From Flavobacterium poyangense (GTDB lineage Bacteria > Bacteroidota > Bacteroidia > Flavobacteriales > Flavobacteriaceae), in NCBI RefSeq assembly GCF_011751075.1, contig NZ_JAALLN010000002.1, forward strand, positions 390,709 through 454,708: a DNA stretch of 64,000 bases, in the 5' to 3' direction. A program made the position numbers and the translations under genes. Position 1 is the stretch's first letter, and the number at the start of each line of letters is the position of its first letter. Below the pieces are notes generated by a model that worked only from the letters and a program-made list of their open reading frames with translations, made no database searches and was not told where the DNA came from. Shown here piece by piece: positions 19,507-28,587 of this stretch.

Positions 19507-20655
19507 ATGCAATTTTCTCAAATTTTAGGTCAAGATTACATCAAAAGTCACTTGATAAAAAGTGCATCTTCCGGAAGAATTCCGCACGCACAATTGTTTG
19601 TCGGGCCGGAAGGAAGTGGTACTTTATCAACTGCTATTGCCTATGCGCAATACATTTTATGTAACAATACCGGTGATGAAAACTCAAATGGAAATGATTC
19701 CTGTAATCTAAAATTCCAAAACATTTCACATCCCGATCTCCATTTTATTTATCCCACAGTCACCACCGAAGATGTAAAAACGAAACCCAAAAGTTTAGAT
19801 TTTATTCAGGATTGGCGTTCCTTTATACAAGAAATGCCTTACGGAGGTTTATTCGACTGGTATAAAATTTTGGGTGTTCAAAACAAACAGGGTGAAATAA
19901 GAGTCGAAGACGCACAGGAAGTTTTAAAATCACTAGCCTTAAAGTCGTACGAAGGCGGTTACAAAATTATGATTATCTGGATGGCCGATAAAATGAATAT
20001 CGCTGCCTCAAATAAACTGTTAAAACTTTTAGAGGAGCCTTCCGACAGAACCATTTTTATATTGATTTCTGAAAATGAAGAGGATATAATTCAAACCATA
20101 CGGTCTCGTTGTCAGGTTATTCATTTTAACGGATTGCCTGAAAAAGTGATTGCCGAAGCGCTCGTTTCTCAAGAAAATGTCGATTCTAATTTAGCTTTTA
20201 AAATTGCACATCAGGCGCAGGGAAATTTTAACAAGGCGCTTTCTTTACTCAAAGAAGATGACTCGGAATATCCTTTTGAACAGTGGTTTGTCAATTGGGT
20301 TCGTGCTGCCTTCAGAGCCAAAGGTAATGCCGCTGCCATTCAGGACTTAATTTCCTGGAGCGAAGAAATAGCCGCCCTTGGACGAGAAAGTCAGAAGAAA
20401 TTTATTCAATATTGCATTGAAATGTTCCGTCAGGCTCTTTTACTGAATTATCAGACTCCAAGTCTGGTTTATATCGAGCCAAAAGTGGATAAATTCAAAC
20501 TCGAAAATTTTGCTCCATTTGTAAACGGAAACAACATACATGACATTTTCAAAGAACTTTCGGATGCGATGTATCATATTGAACGTAATGGAAATGCAAA
20601 AATAATTTTAACAGATTTATCTATAAAACTCACACGTTTAATTCATAAAAAATAA
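19507..20655 (+). CDS. holB: DNA polymerase III, delta' subunit
   Basis: 382 residues starting MQFSQILGQDYIKSHL, the standard opening of clamp-loader delta' proteins. The AAA+ fold is visible at residues 1-210: HAQLFVGPEGSGTLSTA is a P-loop without the catalytic lysine, as expected for the ATPase-inactive delta'. IMIIWMADKMNIAASNKLLKLLEEPSDRTIFIL is the typical NKLLKxLEEP signature, and TIRSRCQVIHF is the sensor/SRC motif. The C-terminal third is the helical clamp-loader collar. The protein helps load the sliding clamp on DNA. The start is fixed by homology and by the promoter, which allows no earlier start. Confidence 0.9.
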   Translation: MQFSQILGQDYIKSHLIKSASSGRIPHAQLFVGPEGSGTLSTAIAYAQYILCNNTGDENSNGNDSCNLKFQNISHPDLHFIYPTVTTEDVKTKPKSLDFIQDWRSFIQEMPYGGLFDWYKILGVQNKQGEIRVEDAQEVLKSLALKSYEGGYKIMIIWMADKMNIAASNKLLKLLEEPSDRTIFILISENEEDIIQTIRSRCQVIHFNGLPEKVIAEALVSQENVDSNLAFKIAHQAQGNFNKALSLLKEDDSEYPFEQWFVNWVRAAFRAKGNAAAIQDLISWSEEIAALGRESQKKFIQYCIEMFRQALLLNYQTPSLVYIEPKVDKFKLENFAPFVNGNNIHDIFKELSDAMYHIERNGNAKIILTDLSIKLTRLIHKK

Positions 20656-20662
20656 CTTGCTA

Positions 20663-21046
20663 ATGAACAATACTGCCACAATTTTACTGTTGGTTTTTTT
20701 GGCCTTAACCTTTTTGCAATCCGGCTACGAAAAAATTTTCTACTGGAAAGATAATGTCTCCTGGTTAAAGGAACATTTTTCTAAAACAATCTTAAAAAAT
20801 CAAGTTCCACTCGCCTTACTTCACCTTTTGATTTTAGAATTAATTTCGGGAATTTTATGTGTCGTTGGTGTCATACAATTGTTAACAGACAGCGGCCGTG
20901 AATTTGGTTTATACGGTGCTATTTTTTCTTGTATTTCCTTGTTAATGATGCTTTTCGGTCAACGATTAGCGAAAGATTATGATGGAGCAAGAACCATTGT
21001 TATCTATTTTATTCCAGCTGTTATGGCGGTTTACTGGTTAAATTAA
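20663..21046 (+). CDS. DoxX-like small membrane protein
   Basis: 127 residues from ATG at 20663; an upstream TTG at 20657 would add two residues and is less likely. Four hydrophobic segments are visible (TILLLVFLALTFLQSGYEKI, ALLHLLILELISGILCVVGVIQL, YGAIFSCISLLMMLFGQRLA, TIVIYFIPAVMAVYWL). The arrangement of SGYEKI in helix 1 is typical of the DoxX family of small four-helix membrane proteins. It follows the delta' stop by 7 bp, so it is probably cotranscribed. The physiological role is not known. Confidence 0.75.
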   Translation: MNNTATILLLVFLALTFLQSGYEKIFYWKDNVSWLKEHFSKTILKNQVPLALLHLLILELISGILCVVGVIQLLTDSGREFGLYGAIFSCISLLMMLFGQRLAKDYDGARTIVIYFIPAVMAVYWLN

Positions 21047-21189
21047 TCCGACTTGTTCTATTTTACATAATGTCTGAGAACAGGCAAAAAACAAACCACA
21101 GACTTTATTATTTCCGGAAATTAAAAGCGGAAAAAAATTGAAAAAACGTGGTAAAAACATGACAAAAAATAATTTTTTACATTAAAAAA

Positions 21190-21699
21190 ATGAAATCAAA
21201 ACATCCTGCAGAATCTCTGACTATTTTAACCGATTTAGTTTTGCCAAGCGAAACAAATCCCTTGAATAACCTTTTTGGTGGTGAACTTTTAGCCCGAATG
21301 GATCGCGCAGCAAGTATTGCAGCACGAAGACATTCACGCCGAATTGTCGTTACGGCTTCTGTAAATCACGTTGCTTTCAACAGAGCAATTTCTTTAGGCA
21401 GTGTTGTTACTGTTGAAGCAAAAGTATCCCGTTCGTTCAAAAGTTCAATGGAAGTTTTTATAGACGTTTGGGTTGAAGATCGCGAATCAGGAAACAGAAC
21501 AAAAGCTAATGAAGCCATTTATACCTTTGTTGCTGTAGACGATACCGGAAGACCGGTAGAAGTTCCGGCTATCGAACCTGAAACCGAACTTGAAAAACAA
21601 CGTTACGATGCTGCTTTACGCCGTAAACAGTTGAGTTTATTGCTTGCCGGAAAAATAAAACCCGAGGAAGCAACCGAACTAAAAGCCTTGTTTTTATAG
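21190..21699 (+). CDS. Acyl-CoA thioesterase, hotdog fold (YciA/BFIT-like)
   Basis: 169 residues. The core hotdog domain at residues ~5-125 has the family motif NPLNNLFGGELLARMDRAASIAARRH, where Asn/Asp and Gly line the CoA and catalytic site, followed by TASVNHVAFNRAISLGSVVTVEAKVSR. Proteins of this type hydrolyse acyl-CoA thioesters in the cytoplasm and form hexamers. The C-terminal helix (ETELEKQRYDAALRRKQ) is also typical. The preceding ~140 bp are AT-rich with no other gene; the start MKSKHPAESL is the only sensible one. Confidence 0.85.
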   Translation: MKSKHPAESLTILTDLVLPSETNPLNNLFGGELLARMDRAASIAARRHSRRIVVTASVNHVAFNRAISLGSVVTVEAKVSRSFKSSMEVFIDVWVEDRESGNRTKANEAIYTFVAVDDTGRPVEVPAIEPETELEKQRYDAALRRKQLSLLLAGKIKPEEATELKALFL

Positions 21700-21713
21700 C
21701 AATAAAAACAACA

Positions 21714-21743
21714 TTGTAACTTCGAAAAAAAGAAGTATTTTTA
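21714..21743 (+). promoter_or_regulatory. Possible recA promoter
   Basis: TTG at 21714-21716, 19 bp spacer, TATTTTTA at 21736-21743, one mismatch to TAnnTTTG. No LexA-type operator was recognised. Confidence 0.35.
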
Positions 21744-21842
21744 CAAAATTACAAGCCCATACAAATCTAAATCAGAACGTTATTTGCGTTTCTGATTGGC
21801 TTTGAAAAGGAAAAAATTATAACAATTTAGACGAAAGAAAAG

Positions 21843-22850
21843 ATGAGTTCAGACAAAGATGCCAAATTAAAAGCGCTACAACTTACGCTTGACAAACTTG
21901 ATAAAACATACGGAAAAGGAACCGTAATGAAAATGGGCGACAAAGCCATTGTAGAGGTAGAAACCATTTCTTCGGGCTCTCTTGGTGTTGATTTAGCTCT
22001 TGGGGTAAATGGTTACCCAAAAGGAAGAATTATTGAAATATACGGACCAGAATCGTCTGGTAAGACCACATTAACCTTACACGCTATTGCTGAAGCTCAA
22101 AAAGCTGGTGGAATTGCTGCTTTTATCGATGCTGAGCATGCTTTCGACAGAAATTATGCTGAAAAACTGGGTGTAGACATCGAAAATTTAATTATTTCTC
22201 AACCGGACAATGGAGAGCAAGCTTTAGAAATTGCAGAAAACCTGATTCGTTCGGGAGCAATTGATATTGTGGTAATTGACTCGGTTGCAGCCTTGACTCC
22301 AAAAAGTGAAATTGAAGGAGAAATGGGAGATTCTAAAATGGGTCTTCACGCTCGTTTAATGTCGCAGGCATTAAGAAAATTAACAGGTACGATCAGCAAA
22401 ACAAACTGTACTGTTTTCTTCATCAACCAGTTGAGAGAGAAAATTGGTGTGATGTTTGGAAATCCGGAAACAACAACGGGTGGTAACGCCTTAAAATTCT
22501 ACGCTTCTGTGCGTATTGACATTCGTCGTTCGTCACAAATTAAAGACGGAGAGAACGTAATCGGAAACAGAACCAAAGTAAAAATCATTAAAAACAAAGT
22601 AGCTCCACCTTTTAAAACTGCCGAATTTGACATAATGTATGGCGAAGGGGTTTCAAAAACCGGAGAAATTTTAGATTTAGCCGTTGAATTTGAGATCGTT
22701 AAAAAAGCAGGATCATGGTTCAGCTATGGCGACACAAAATTAGGTCAGGGACGTGATGCTGTAAAATCTTTAATTAAAGATAATCCGGAATTGGCTGATG
22801 AATTAGAGGCTAAAATTAAAGCATACATAAAAGATTTAGCTAACGCTTAA
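21843..22850 (+). CDS. recA: Recombinase RecA
   Basis: 335 residues, the normal length. The Walker A motif GPESSGKT is at residues 68-75; the KxxGK region ([14 protein letters not shown]) at ~20-33 is characteristic. Walker B ([12 protein letters not shown]), loop L1 ([22 protein letters not shown]) and loop L2 ([30 protein letters not shown]) are intact. RecA forms filaments on single-stranded DNA, catalyses strand exchange and triggers self-cleavage of LexA-type repressors. It is a stand-alone gene with its own terminator. Confidence 0.98.
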   Translation: MSSDKDAKLKALQLTLDKLDKTYGKGTVMKMGDKAIVEVETISSGSLGVDLALGVNGYPKGRIIEIYGPESSGKTTLTLHAIAEAQKAGGIAAFIDAEHAFDRNYAEKLGVDIENLIISQPDNGEQALEIAENLIRSGAIDIVVIDSVAALTPKSEIEGEMGDSKMGLHARLMSQALRKLTGTISKTNCTVFFINQLREKIGVMFGNPETTTGGNALKFYASVRIDIRRSSQIKDGENVIGNRTKVKIIKNKVAPPFKTAEFDIMYGEGVSKTGEILDLAVEFEIVKKAGSWFSYGDTKLGQGRDAVKSLIKDNPELADELEAKIKAYIKDLANA

Positions 22851-22874
22851 TTATAATATACTCTTTTTATCCGG

Positions 22875-22911
22875 ACCCGACAGATTCAAAAACCCTGTCG
22901 GGTTTATTTTT
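22875..22911 (+). terminator. Rho-independent terminator of recA
   Basis: Perfect 9-bp stem ACCCGACAG (22875-22883) / CTGTCGGGT (22895-22903) followed by a T-rich run. The arm belongs to a CCCGACAGG hairpin family that recurs in the window. Confidence 0.85.
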
Positions 22912-23222
22912 TAAAAAAAATCGAAAAAAAATAAATTCTTTACGCAACCCTTTTCCTTTTTTATCATCTATATAAATGTAATGTTGTCTCTTGATAAGTC
23001 AAAAGACTAATTTTCAAGCATTAGTACTCTAAAAACCTGGATAAAAAGTGCGAAGTAAAAATCGTAAAGTAATCGAAAAGGTTGTAAAAAAGTAATGCTT
23101 TTCAGTTTGGATAAAAATATTTTAGATAAGATTTTGAATATAAAAGGGGTTTTAAATTCAAAAGAAAACCCGGCAGGTCTCATACTCCATGCCGGGTTTA
23201 ATATTTTAATGCTTTTTTACTT
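22912..23222. other. Intergenic region between recA and the plsC-like gene
   Basis: About 310 bp with no credible gene. It ends in a hairpin (23167-23198) that serves the convergent minus-strand gene. Nothing else was recognised. Confidence 0.5.
23167..23198 (-). terminator. Terminator of the plsC-like gene
   Basis: Stem AACCCGGCA (23167-23175) / TGCCGGGTT (23190-23198) with a 14-nt loop. On the minus strand it is followed by TTTCTTT. Confidence 0.75.
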
Positions 23223-23969
23223 TTATTCTCCTTTCTTAAATTCCAGTAATTGATTGTAAATCAAATTTCTTACCTGATCTCTAAGCTCTTTTCTGTTTTC
23301 ACCAGTAAGTCCTTTTGTTTCTATAAACGGTAATATTTTACCTCTCATTCTACCAGGACTTCCGCTCAAAAAAGTGTACGAAAATCGCTCCTTATTATCA
23401 GCAAAAACAATCGGAACAATTGGAATCTGATGGTCTATCGCCAATCTGAATGCACCATCTTTAAACTCATCAAGCAAAATCGATTCGTCATCCGGCACCC
23501 CGCCTTCAGGAAAAATGCAGATACTTAATCCTTGATTTAGACGATTTTGAGCTCGTTTGAAAACATCATTTTTACTCTTCGATGAATTTCTGTCGACCAA
23601 AATGCAGGTTCTTTTGTAGAAGAAACCAAACAACGGGATCTTTACAAGCTCTTTTTTACCAACAAAAACAAACGGATTTTTAATAATTGCCAGCATTAAC
23701 ATAATGTCTGTCATTGAAGTATGATTGGCAACAATCATATAACTTTTACCTTTTATAAGCTTTTCTTCCCGTTTAATTTTATAATAAAATCCCATTCCAT
23801 AAAGGATGAATTTCGCCCATATTCGGGCCATTTTAAAAAAATACGGATAACCCTTTTCGGTTATAATAGAAGCCAGTAAAAATGGCAACATAATCAATAT
23901 TGGAATGGCCATTAAGATATAAAACCAAATGCGCCAAAAGACCCAAAAAACAATTTTTATTACTTTCAT
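23223..23969 (-). CDS. plsC: 1-acyl-sn-glycerol-3-phosphate acyltransferase
   Basis: 248 residues from ATG at 23969. An N-terminal membrane segment (IVFWVFWRIWFYILMAIPILIMLPFLLAS) is followed by the acyltransferase motifs: NHTSMTD (HX4D, residues 82-88), a KIPLFGFFYKR block, FPEGG (153-157) and a final PIVPIVF block. The enzyme makes phosphatidic acid at the inner membrane. A longer frame from 24104 adds 45 residues, but these translate the short tandem repeats of the upstream spacer (Lys-Val-rich from 'ttgcgaactttgcg' units), so the later start is chosen. Its terminator follows immediately. Confidence 0.88.
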   Translation of the reverse strand: MKVIKIVFWVFWRIWFYILMAIPILIMLPFLLASIITEKGYPYFFKMARIWAKFILYGMGFYYKIKREEKLIKGKSYMIVANHTSMTDIMLMLAIIKNPFVFVGKKELVKIPLFGFFYKRTCILVDRNSSKSKNDVFKRAQNRLNQGLSICIFPEGGVPDDESILLDEFKDGAFRLAIDHQIPIVPIVFADNKERFSYTFLSGSPGRMRGKILPFIETKGLTGENRKELRDQVRNLIYNQLLEFKKGE

Positions 23970-24020
23970 GGTTTCAAAAGTAATAAATCGAAGAGGATTT
24001 ATTATAAAAGAATTTATTTT

Positions 24021-24221
24021 CGCAAAAACTTTGTAGCCGTTGTAAAAAACTTTGCGAACTTTGCGTTTTAAACAATTAGTAAACTTTACGATCTTTAGGG
24101 TCAAAACAAATAATGAACATTGCGAGCTTTGCGGTTAAAAAATCCTGTGAACTTTGCGGTCAAAAACAACAATAAATCTTGCGAATTTTGCGCTTAAACA
24201 AAGTAATCTTCGCGATTAAGA
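24021..24221. repeat. Degenerate ~33-bp tandem repeats (TTGCGAACTTTGCGGTTAAA type)
   Basis: About six imperfect units between the divergent plsC-like gene and trpS. Each has one or two TTTGCG cores and an AAA-rich spacer (cores near 24051, 24060, 24130, 24153 and 24180). This unit is unrelated to the coding sequence on either side and supplies a false N-terminal extension to the plsC frame. No clear promoter was seen within it. Confidence 0.7.
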
Positions 24222-24231
24222 AAAAACGAGA

Positions 24232-25209
24232 ATGACAAAAATACTTACCGGTGTTCAGAGTACAGGAACACCACATTTAGGCAACTTACTGGGAGCAATT
24301 ATTCCTGCAATTGAATTATCTAACAATCCGGCAAACGAATCTTTCTTTTTTATTGCTGATTTGCATTCAATTACACAAATAAAAGATGGTAAAACATTAA
24401 GAGAAAACACCTACAGTACCGCAGCCGCTTGGTTGGCCTGTGGTTTAAATCCCGACAAAGTTACTTTTTACAGACAGTCTGATGTAACTCAAACAACTGA
24501 ACTGACTTGGTATTTAAGCTGTTTTTTTCCTTTCCAACGTCTGACATTGGCACATTCTTTCAAAGATAAGGCGGGTCGTTTAGACGATGTAAACGCTGGA
24601 CTTTTTACTTACCCGATGTTAATGGCTGCCGATATTTTATTGTACGACGCACAGTTTGTTCCTGTAGGAAAAGATCAGTCACAACATATTGAAATTACTC
24701 GTGATGTAGCTTCTCGTTTTAATCACCAAATGGGAGAGACCTTTGTACTTCCTGAAGCTATCATTCGAGAAGACAGTATGTTGATTCCCGGAACTAATGG
24801 AGGAAAAATGAGTAAATCTGCCAATAATATAATCAACATATTCGTCGATGACAAAACTTTACGCAAACAGGTAATGAGTATCGAAACAGATAGTACACCT
24901 CTAGAGGACCCGAAAAATCCAGATACTTGTAATGCTTTTGCCATCTATTCCTTGCTGGCAAACGAAAACCAACTTGCCGAAATGAGAGCCAATTATTTAG
25001 GCGGAAATTACGGTTACGGTCATGCCAAACAAGCTTTATTTGAATTAATCACAGAAAAATTCAAGACAGAAAGAGAAAAATACAGTTACTATATCAACAA
25101 TCTTAACGAAGTGGAAGCATTGCTGAAAAAAGGAGCCGACAAAGCAGCGGTAATCGCCAATGAAGTTCTACACCGCACTAGAGTAAAACTAGGCTTTGAA
25201 GCCTTATAA
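24232..25209 (+). CDS. trpS: Tryptophan--tRNA ligase
   Basis: 325 residues, the usual length of bacterial TrpRS. The class I signature is TGTPHLGN (HIGH-like, residues 11-18) and the second ATP motif is KMSKS (192-196). MLMAADILLYDAQFVPVGKDQSQHIEITRDVA is the Trp-binding region diagnostic of TrpRS. It charges tRNA-Trp. Starts at ATG directly after the repeat-filled spacer. Confidence 0.96.
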   Translation: MTKILTGVQSTGTPHLGNLLGAIIPAIELSNNPANESFFFIADLHSITQIKDGKTLRENTYSTAAAWLACGLNPDKVTFYRQSDVTQTTELTWYLSCFFPFQRLTLAHSFKDKAGRLDDVNAGLFTYPMLMAADILLYDAQFVPVGKDQSQHIEITRDVASRFNHQMGETFVLPEAIIREDSMLIPGTNGGKMSKSANNIINIFVDDKTLRKQVMSIETDSTPLEDPKNPDTCNAFAIYSLLANENQLAEMRANYLGGNYGYGHAKQALFELITEKFKTEREKYSYYINNLNEVEALLKKGADKAAVIANEVLHRTRVKLGFEAL

Positions 25210-25225
25210 TTAACCTTTTTTTAAT

Positions 25226-25256
25226 CGGACAGATTTTTATAACCTGTCCGGTTTGT
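25226..25256 (+). terminator. Terminator between convergent trpS and dprA
   Basis: Stem CGGACAG (25226-25232) / CTGTCCG (25244-25250), then GTTTGTATTT. It is T-rich on the plus strand, so it mainly serves trpS. Confidence 0.65.
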
Positions 25257-25259
25257 ATT

Positions 25260-26360
25260 TTAAATCGCTTCAAACAATTTTCCCGGCAGTGGTCTAATTA
25301 CCCCCTTAAGTTCCATATTTAAAAGGATTCCTGAGATTTTATAAATTGGCAAATCACAACGAAGTGCAATAATATCAAGCATTTCTTTACCATTTTTCAA
25401 CAGAAAATCATATACATTTTGTTCATCGTCTTCTAAATCCACAAACAACTGTTTCTGAACAGATTTTGTTTGATTTTCGATATCCCAATTTAGCATATAA
25501 ACCAAATCGGCAGCACTTGTAAGCATGTTTGCCTTTTGAGTTTTAATTAGATCGTTACAGCCTTTGCTATAAACATCTGTAGTACGACCCGGAACAGCAA
25601 AAACATCACGGTTATAATCATTTGCGAAATTGGCTGTAATAAGCGAACCACCACGATCTGCAGATTCTATAACAATAGTTGCTTCTGAGATTCCGGCTAC
25701 AATGCGATTTCTGCGTACAAAATTCTCCCTATCAGGACTTGATGAACTCCAGAATTCGGTAATAAAACCACCGTTTTCTTCCATCCTTGCCATATACTTT
25801 TTATGAGATTTAGGATACACTTGATTTAATCCGTGGGCTAAAACTCCAACGGTCTGCAATTCATAATCCATAGCCAGCTGATGTGCCACAATATCAACTC
25901 CATAGGCCAAGCCACTCACGATTACAGGATCCAGCGGTGCTAAATCTTCTATAAGAGCTCTACAGAATTCTGTACCGTATGAGGTGATCTTTCGCGTTCC
26001 GACAATACTGATTATCTTTTTGTCTTTTAAATCAATATTACCCGCAGAAAAAATCAATACCGGAGAATCAAAACAATGTTTCAATCGATCCGGATACTTT
26101 TCTTCCTGAAAAAAAGAAACTTTGACAGCGTTTGCTTTTATAAATTCTAATTCAGCATTCGCCTTGTCAAAAATAGTCTTATCGTTCCTATTTTTCAATA
26201 AAACTGGGCCAATACCATCAATGGCGGCAAGCTGGTTGGCTTTTGTTTTAAAAAATGACTCTGCACTACCGCAGTGCAGCAACACCTTTTTAGCTATAAT
26301 ATCTCCCACTCCCTCTACTTTGAGTAAGGCCAACAAGTAAAATAATTCCTGATCTGACAT
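25260..26360 (-). CDS. dprA: DNA-processing protein DprA (Smf)
   Basis: 366 residues. An N-terminal HhH/SAM-like region (LLALLKVEGVGDIIAKKVLLHCG) precedes the DprA Rossmann core: IISIVGTRKITSYG, VSGLAYGVDIVAHQLAM, GVLAHGLNQVYPKSH, NRIVAGISEATIVIESADRGGSLITANFA and NRDVFAVPG. The C-terminus (QNVYDFLLKNGKEMLDIIAL...) is the winged-helix DML1-like domain. DprA binds incoming single-stranded DNA and loads RecA during natural transformation, though the gene is present in many non-competent bacteria. Confidence 0.94.
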   Translation of the reverse strand: MSDQELFYLLALLKVEGVGDIIAKKVLLHCGSAESFFKTKANQLAAIDGIGPVLLKNRNDKTIFDKANAELEFIKANAVKVSFFQEEKYPDRLKHCFDSPVLIFSAGNIDLKDKKIISIVGTRKITSYGTEFCRALIEDLAPLDPVIVSGLAYGVDIVAHQLAMDYELQTVGVLAHGLNQVYPKSHKKYMARMEENGGFITEFWSSSSPDRENFVRRNRIVAGISEATIVIESADRGGSLITANFANDYNRDVFAVPGRTTDVYSKGCNDLIKTQKANMLTSAADLVYMLNWDIENQTKSVQKQLFVDLEDDEQNVYDFLLKNGKEMLDIIALRCDLPIYKISGILLNMELKGVIRPLPGKLFEAI

Positions 26361-26563
26361 TTCAATAAAATATTATGTAAAATAGACTTAACTAAAAATC
26401 GAATTCGAAGCAGCAAATATCTATAAAATAAAGTAATTTCTTAATAAAAAATAGAATTAATCAACTTTATGCTTGTATCGAAACGGATCAAAAACATTTA
26501 ATGATCTGAAAACGAATTGTATATAAAATAAACCTAATTGTTAATAACAATTGTGAATAAAAT

Positions 26564-26593
26564 TTTGATAACTATATTCATTACTTAACTTTG
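26564..26593 (+). promoter_or_regulatory. Promoter of the HU/SPOR gene
   Basis: TTTG at 26564-26567, 18 bp spacer, TAACTTTG at 26586-26593. The ATG at 26599 lies at the expected transcription start, so the transcript is probably leaderless. Confidence 0.65.
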
Positions 26594-26598
26594 TTACT

Positions 26599-27573
26599 AT
26601 GAAAATCGAAACTTACATATCGCAGTTATTGTATCGTTATCAGTGTGTAACGGTTCCAGGATTTGGAGCATTTCTAACCGAAACTCATTCCGCAAGACTT
26701 AATGAAAGCACCAATTCGTTTTCTCCACCAAAGAAAACAATCGCATTCAATAGTCTTTTAAAAAACAATGACGGATTACTGGCCAATCATATTGCTCAGA
26801 CAGAAAATACTTCTTACGGTTTTGCTGTAAGCGCTATAACACATGAGGTTTTAAATTGGAAAAAGATACTAGATGAACATGGCGTACTGAATTTTAAAAA
26901 TATTGGTGACATTCGTCTAAACGCTGACCAAAATATGGTGTTTACTCCTAATGATCAGACCAATTATCTTTCCACTTCTTTTGGGTTAAGTCCCTTTGTT
27001 TCTCCGATAGTTAAAAGAGAACTGTTCGAGAAAAAACTCGAAAAAATTGAAGAAAGAGAAACTGTCACTTTATACGACAATGATGACCAGATAAGAACTT
27101 CAAGACCTTACTTGAGATATGCTGCTATTTTTGTTTTAGGTTTAGGAATTACCGGAAGTATCGGATATCCTTTGTACCAGAATCAAATTGCAAATGAGAC
27201 TCTTATTGTTGAAACTGCCGTTCAGAAAAAAGTACAAAACAAGATTCAGGAAGCGACCTTTTTTATACAAAGCCCAATGCCGGCTGTTACACTTTCTGTA
27301 GATTCTGCTAAAACCGAAAAAGAAGAAGTAGAAATAAAAACAATGCCGTACCATATCATGGCAGGTGCTTTCAGAAGCGAGCAAAATGCCAGAAAAGCCT
27401 ATAATCAATTGGTCAAAGATGGTTATAAAGCCAGAATGCTTGGTGAAAACAAACATGGTTTATTTCCAGTTTTATACGGAAGTTATGCTACTATGAGCGA
27501 AGCACAAAAAGCACAAAATGAAATTAAAAAAGGAGAAAATCCGGATGCCTGGATTTTAGTCGAAGCTTTATAA
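26599..27573 (+). CDS. HU-CCDC81 and SPOR domain membrane protein
   Basis: 324 residues. Residues 1-130 match the two prokaryotic HU-like domains of the CCDC81 type (YISQLLYRYQCVTVPGFGAFLTE...; INHEVLNWKKIL-like second part). A transmembrane helix follows at ~172-192 (YAAIFVLGLGITGSIGYPL), then a linker, then a SPOR domain at ~250-324 (YHIMAGAFRSEQNARKAYNQL... VLYGSYATMSEAQKAQNEI). The family is widespread in Bacteroidota. SPOR domains bind glycan strands lacking stem peptides at division sites, and the HU part is on the cytoplasmic side. A link between nucleoid and septal wall is inferred from the topology. Confidence 0.88.
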   Translation: MKIETYISQLLYRYQCVTVPGFGAFLTETHSARLNESTNSFSPPKKTIAFNSLLKNNDGLLANHIAQTENTSYGFAVSAITHEVLNWKKILDEHGVLNFKNIGDIRLNADQNMVFTPNDQTNYLSTSFGLSPFVSPIVKRELFEKKLEKIEERETVTLYDNDDQIRTSRPYLRYAAIFVLGLGITGSIGYPLYQNQIANETLIVETAVQKKVQNKIQEATFFIQSPMPAVTLSVDSAKTEKEEVEIKTMPYHIMAGAFRSEQNARKAYNQLVKDGYKARMLGENKHGLFPVLYGSYATMSEAQKAQNEIKKGENPDAWILVEAL

Positions 27574-27601
27574 TTTTTCAATTGCCACTTACTTAACTAA
27601 G

Positions 27602-27637
27602 TCCTCTTTTCTACAAATGAAAAGGGGATTTTTTTTA
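27602..27637 (+). terminator. Terminator of the HU/SPOR gene
   Basis: Stem TCCTCTTTT (27602-27610) / AAAAGGGGA (27620-27628) with one G-T pair, followed by a run of eight T. Confidence 0.8.
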
Positions 27638-27677
27638 TACAATCACAAGTTTTTACAAAATTTACCGAACCTACAGC

Positions 27678-27692
27678 GTTTCACGTGGAAAC
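27678..27692. promoter_or_regulatory. parS-like palindrome (imperfect)
   Basis: GTTTCACGTGGAAAC around a CACGTG core at 27682-27687. It is like the ParB-binding parS consensus (TGTTTCACGTGAAACA) but with a one-base insertion in the right arm. Confidence 0.5.
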
Positions 27693-28132
27693 GTTCTTTG
27701 AACTTAATTCCATTTTAACAATATTATGCTAAAATGAAATACCTCATTTTAAACAATTCTTTTTTGAGTTTTAGTACTAGTGCCTCGTTTTTCTATAAAA
27801 ACAAGCTAAAAAGCCTAAAAAGCACTTAATTTGGTTTAATTACTATACCGGAACCAATTCAAATCCTATCAAAAAAAAGAATCCCTGCTTTACATCTACC
27901 AATAACGCCGAAGGCGCCGATTTTTTTTGAAAAATCACACTAAACTGGGAAACGAACTTTTTTCCAAGTCATAGAACTAAGAAAAACTTTAAACTTCAAG
28001 CATTTACAGTTAACAATTCAAAACGATCAACCAAAGTCAAAATCTAAACTGCCAAACCCCAAAAAAGGCAAAAAATTAAATTCTAATTCGATGACCTGCT
28101 ACAACTTTTACACTTCCATTTAAATAAAAATT

Positions 28133-28420
28133 TCAACCTGAGCGAAATCGAAGGCAACGTAAGAAACTTTAGAACTTTGTCCCCTACTTCCTTAGCCAAT
28201 CACAAATTCACAATTTATCACTGCCCTAATCCTGCCAAACAAAACAATTTCAAAAAAAATATGATTCCCTAAATTCACGCAATTTTAATCAATCCTGACA
28301 CATAGAAACATTTTGCGAAAAACAACGCAAGTTTCAATACCAAAATTTTATCTCATAAAAGTCTTGTACTTACAATCACTTTGTCCATAAAGCCACCTTC
28401 GACTTCGCTCAGGTTGACAA
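28133..28420. repeat. MITE-like inverted pair of the AACCTGAGCGAAGTCGAAGG repeat
   Basis: Left copy TCAACCTGAGCGAAATCGAA (from 28133) and inverted right copy CCTTCGACTTCGCTCAGGTT (from 28396) frame about 230 bp without coding capacity. A third, direct copy lies at 28984-29008 in the next module. Confidence 0.65.
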
Positions 28421-28490
28421 CCCTCAAATGATCCAGAAATGAAGTAAAAAAAGTGATTTGAAATGATTTTGCAAGTTTTAAAATCGGCAC

Positions 28491-28553
28491 AATCAACAAT
28501 CAACAATCAACAATCAACAATCAACAATCAACAATCAACAATCAACAATCAAC
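28491..28553. repeat. Heptanucleotide microsatellite (AATCAAC)9
   Basis: Nine perfect tandem copies of AATCAAC followed by AATCTAA. It lies in the gene-free region just before the second parS-like site. Confidence 0.95.
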
Positions 28554-28572
28554 AATCTAAAATTCCCCCCTC

Positions 28573-28587
28573 GTTCCACGTGAAAAC
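28573..28587. promoter_or_regulatory. parS-like palindrome
   Basis: GTTCCACGTGAAAAC around CACGTG at 28577-28582, at the start of the second tandem module. Confidence 0.55.

Noticed and set aside
23970..24104. Longer N-terminus of the plsC-like protein
   Set aside because: Encoded by the intergenic tandem repeats; the later ATG fits the family.
28491..28553. Possible CRISPR array
   Set aside because: The unit is 7 bp with no spacers; a microsatellite. No cas genes.
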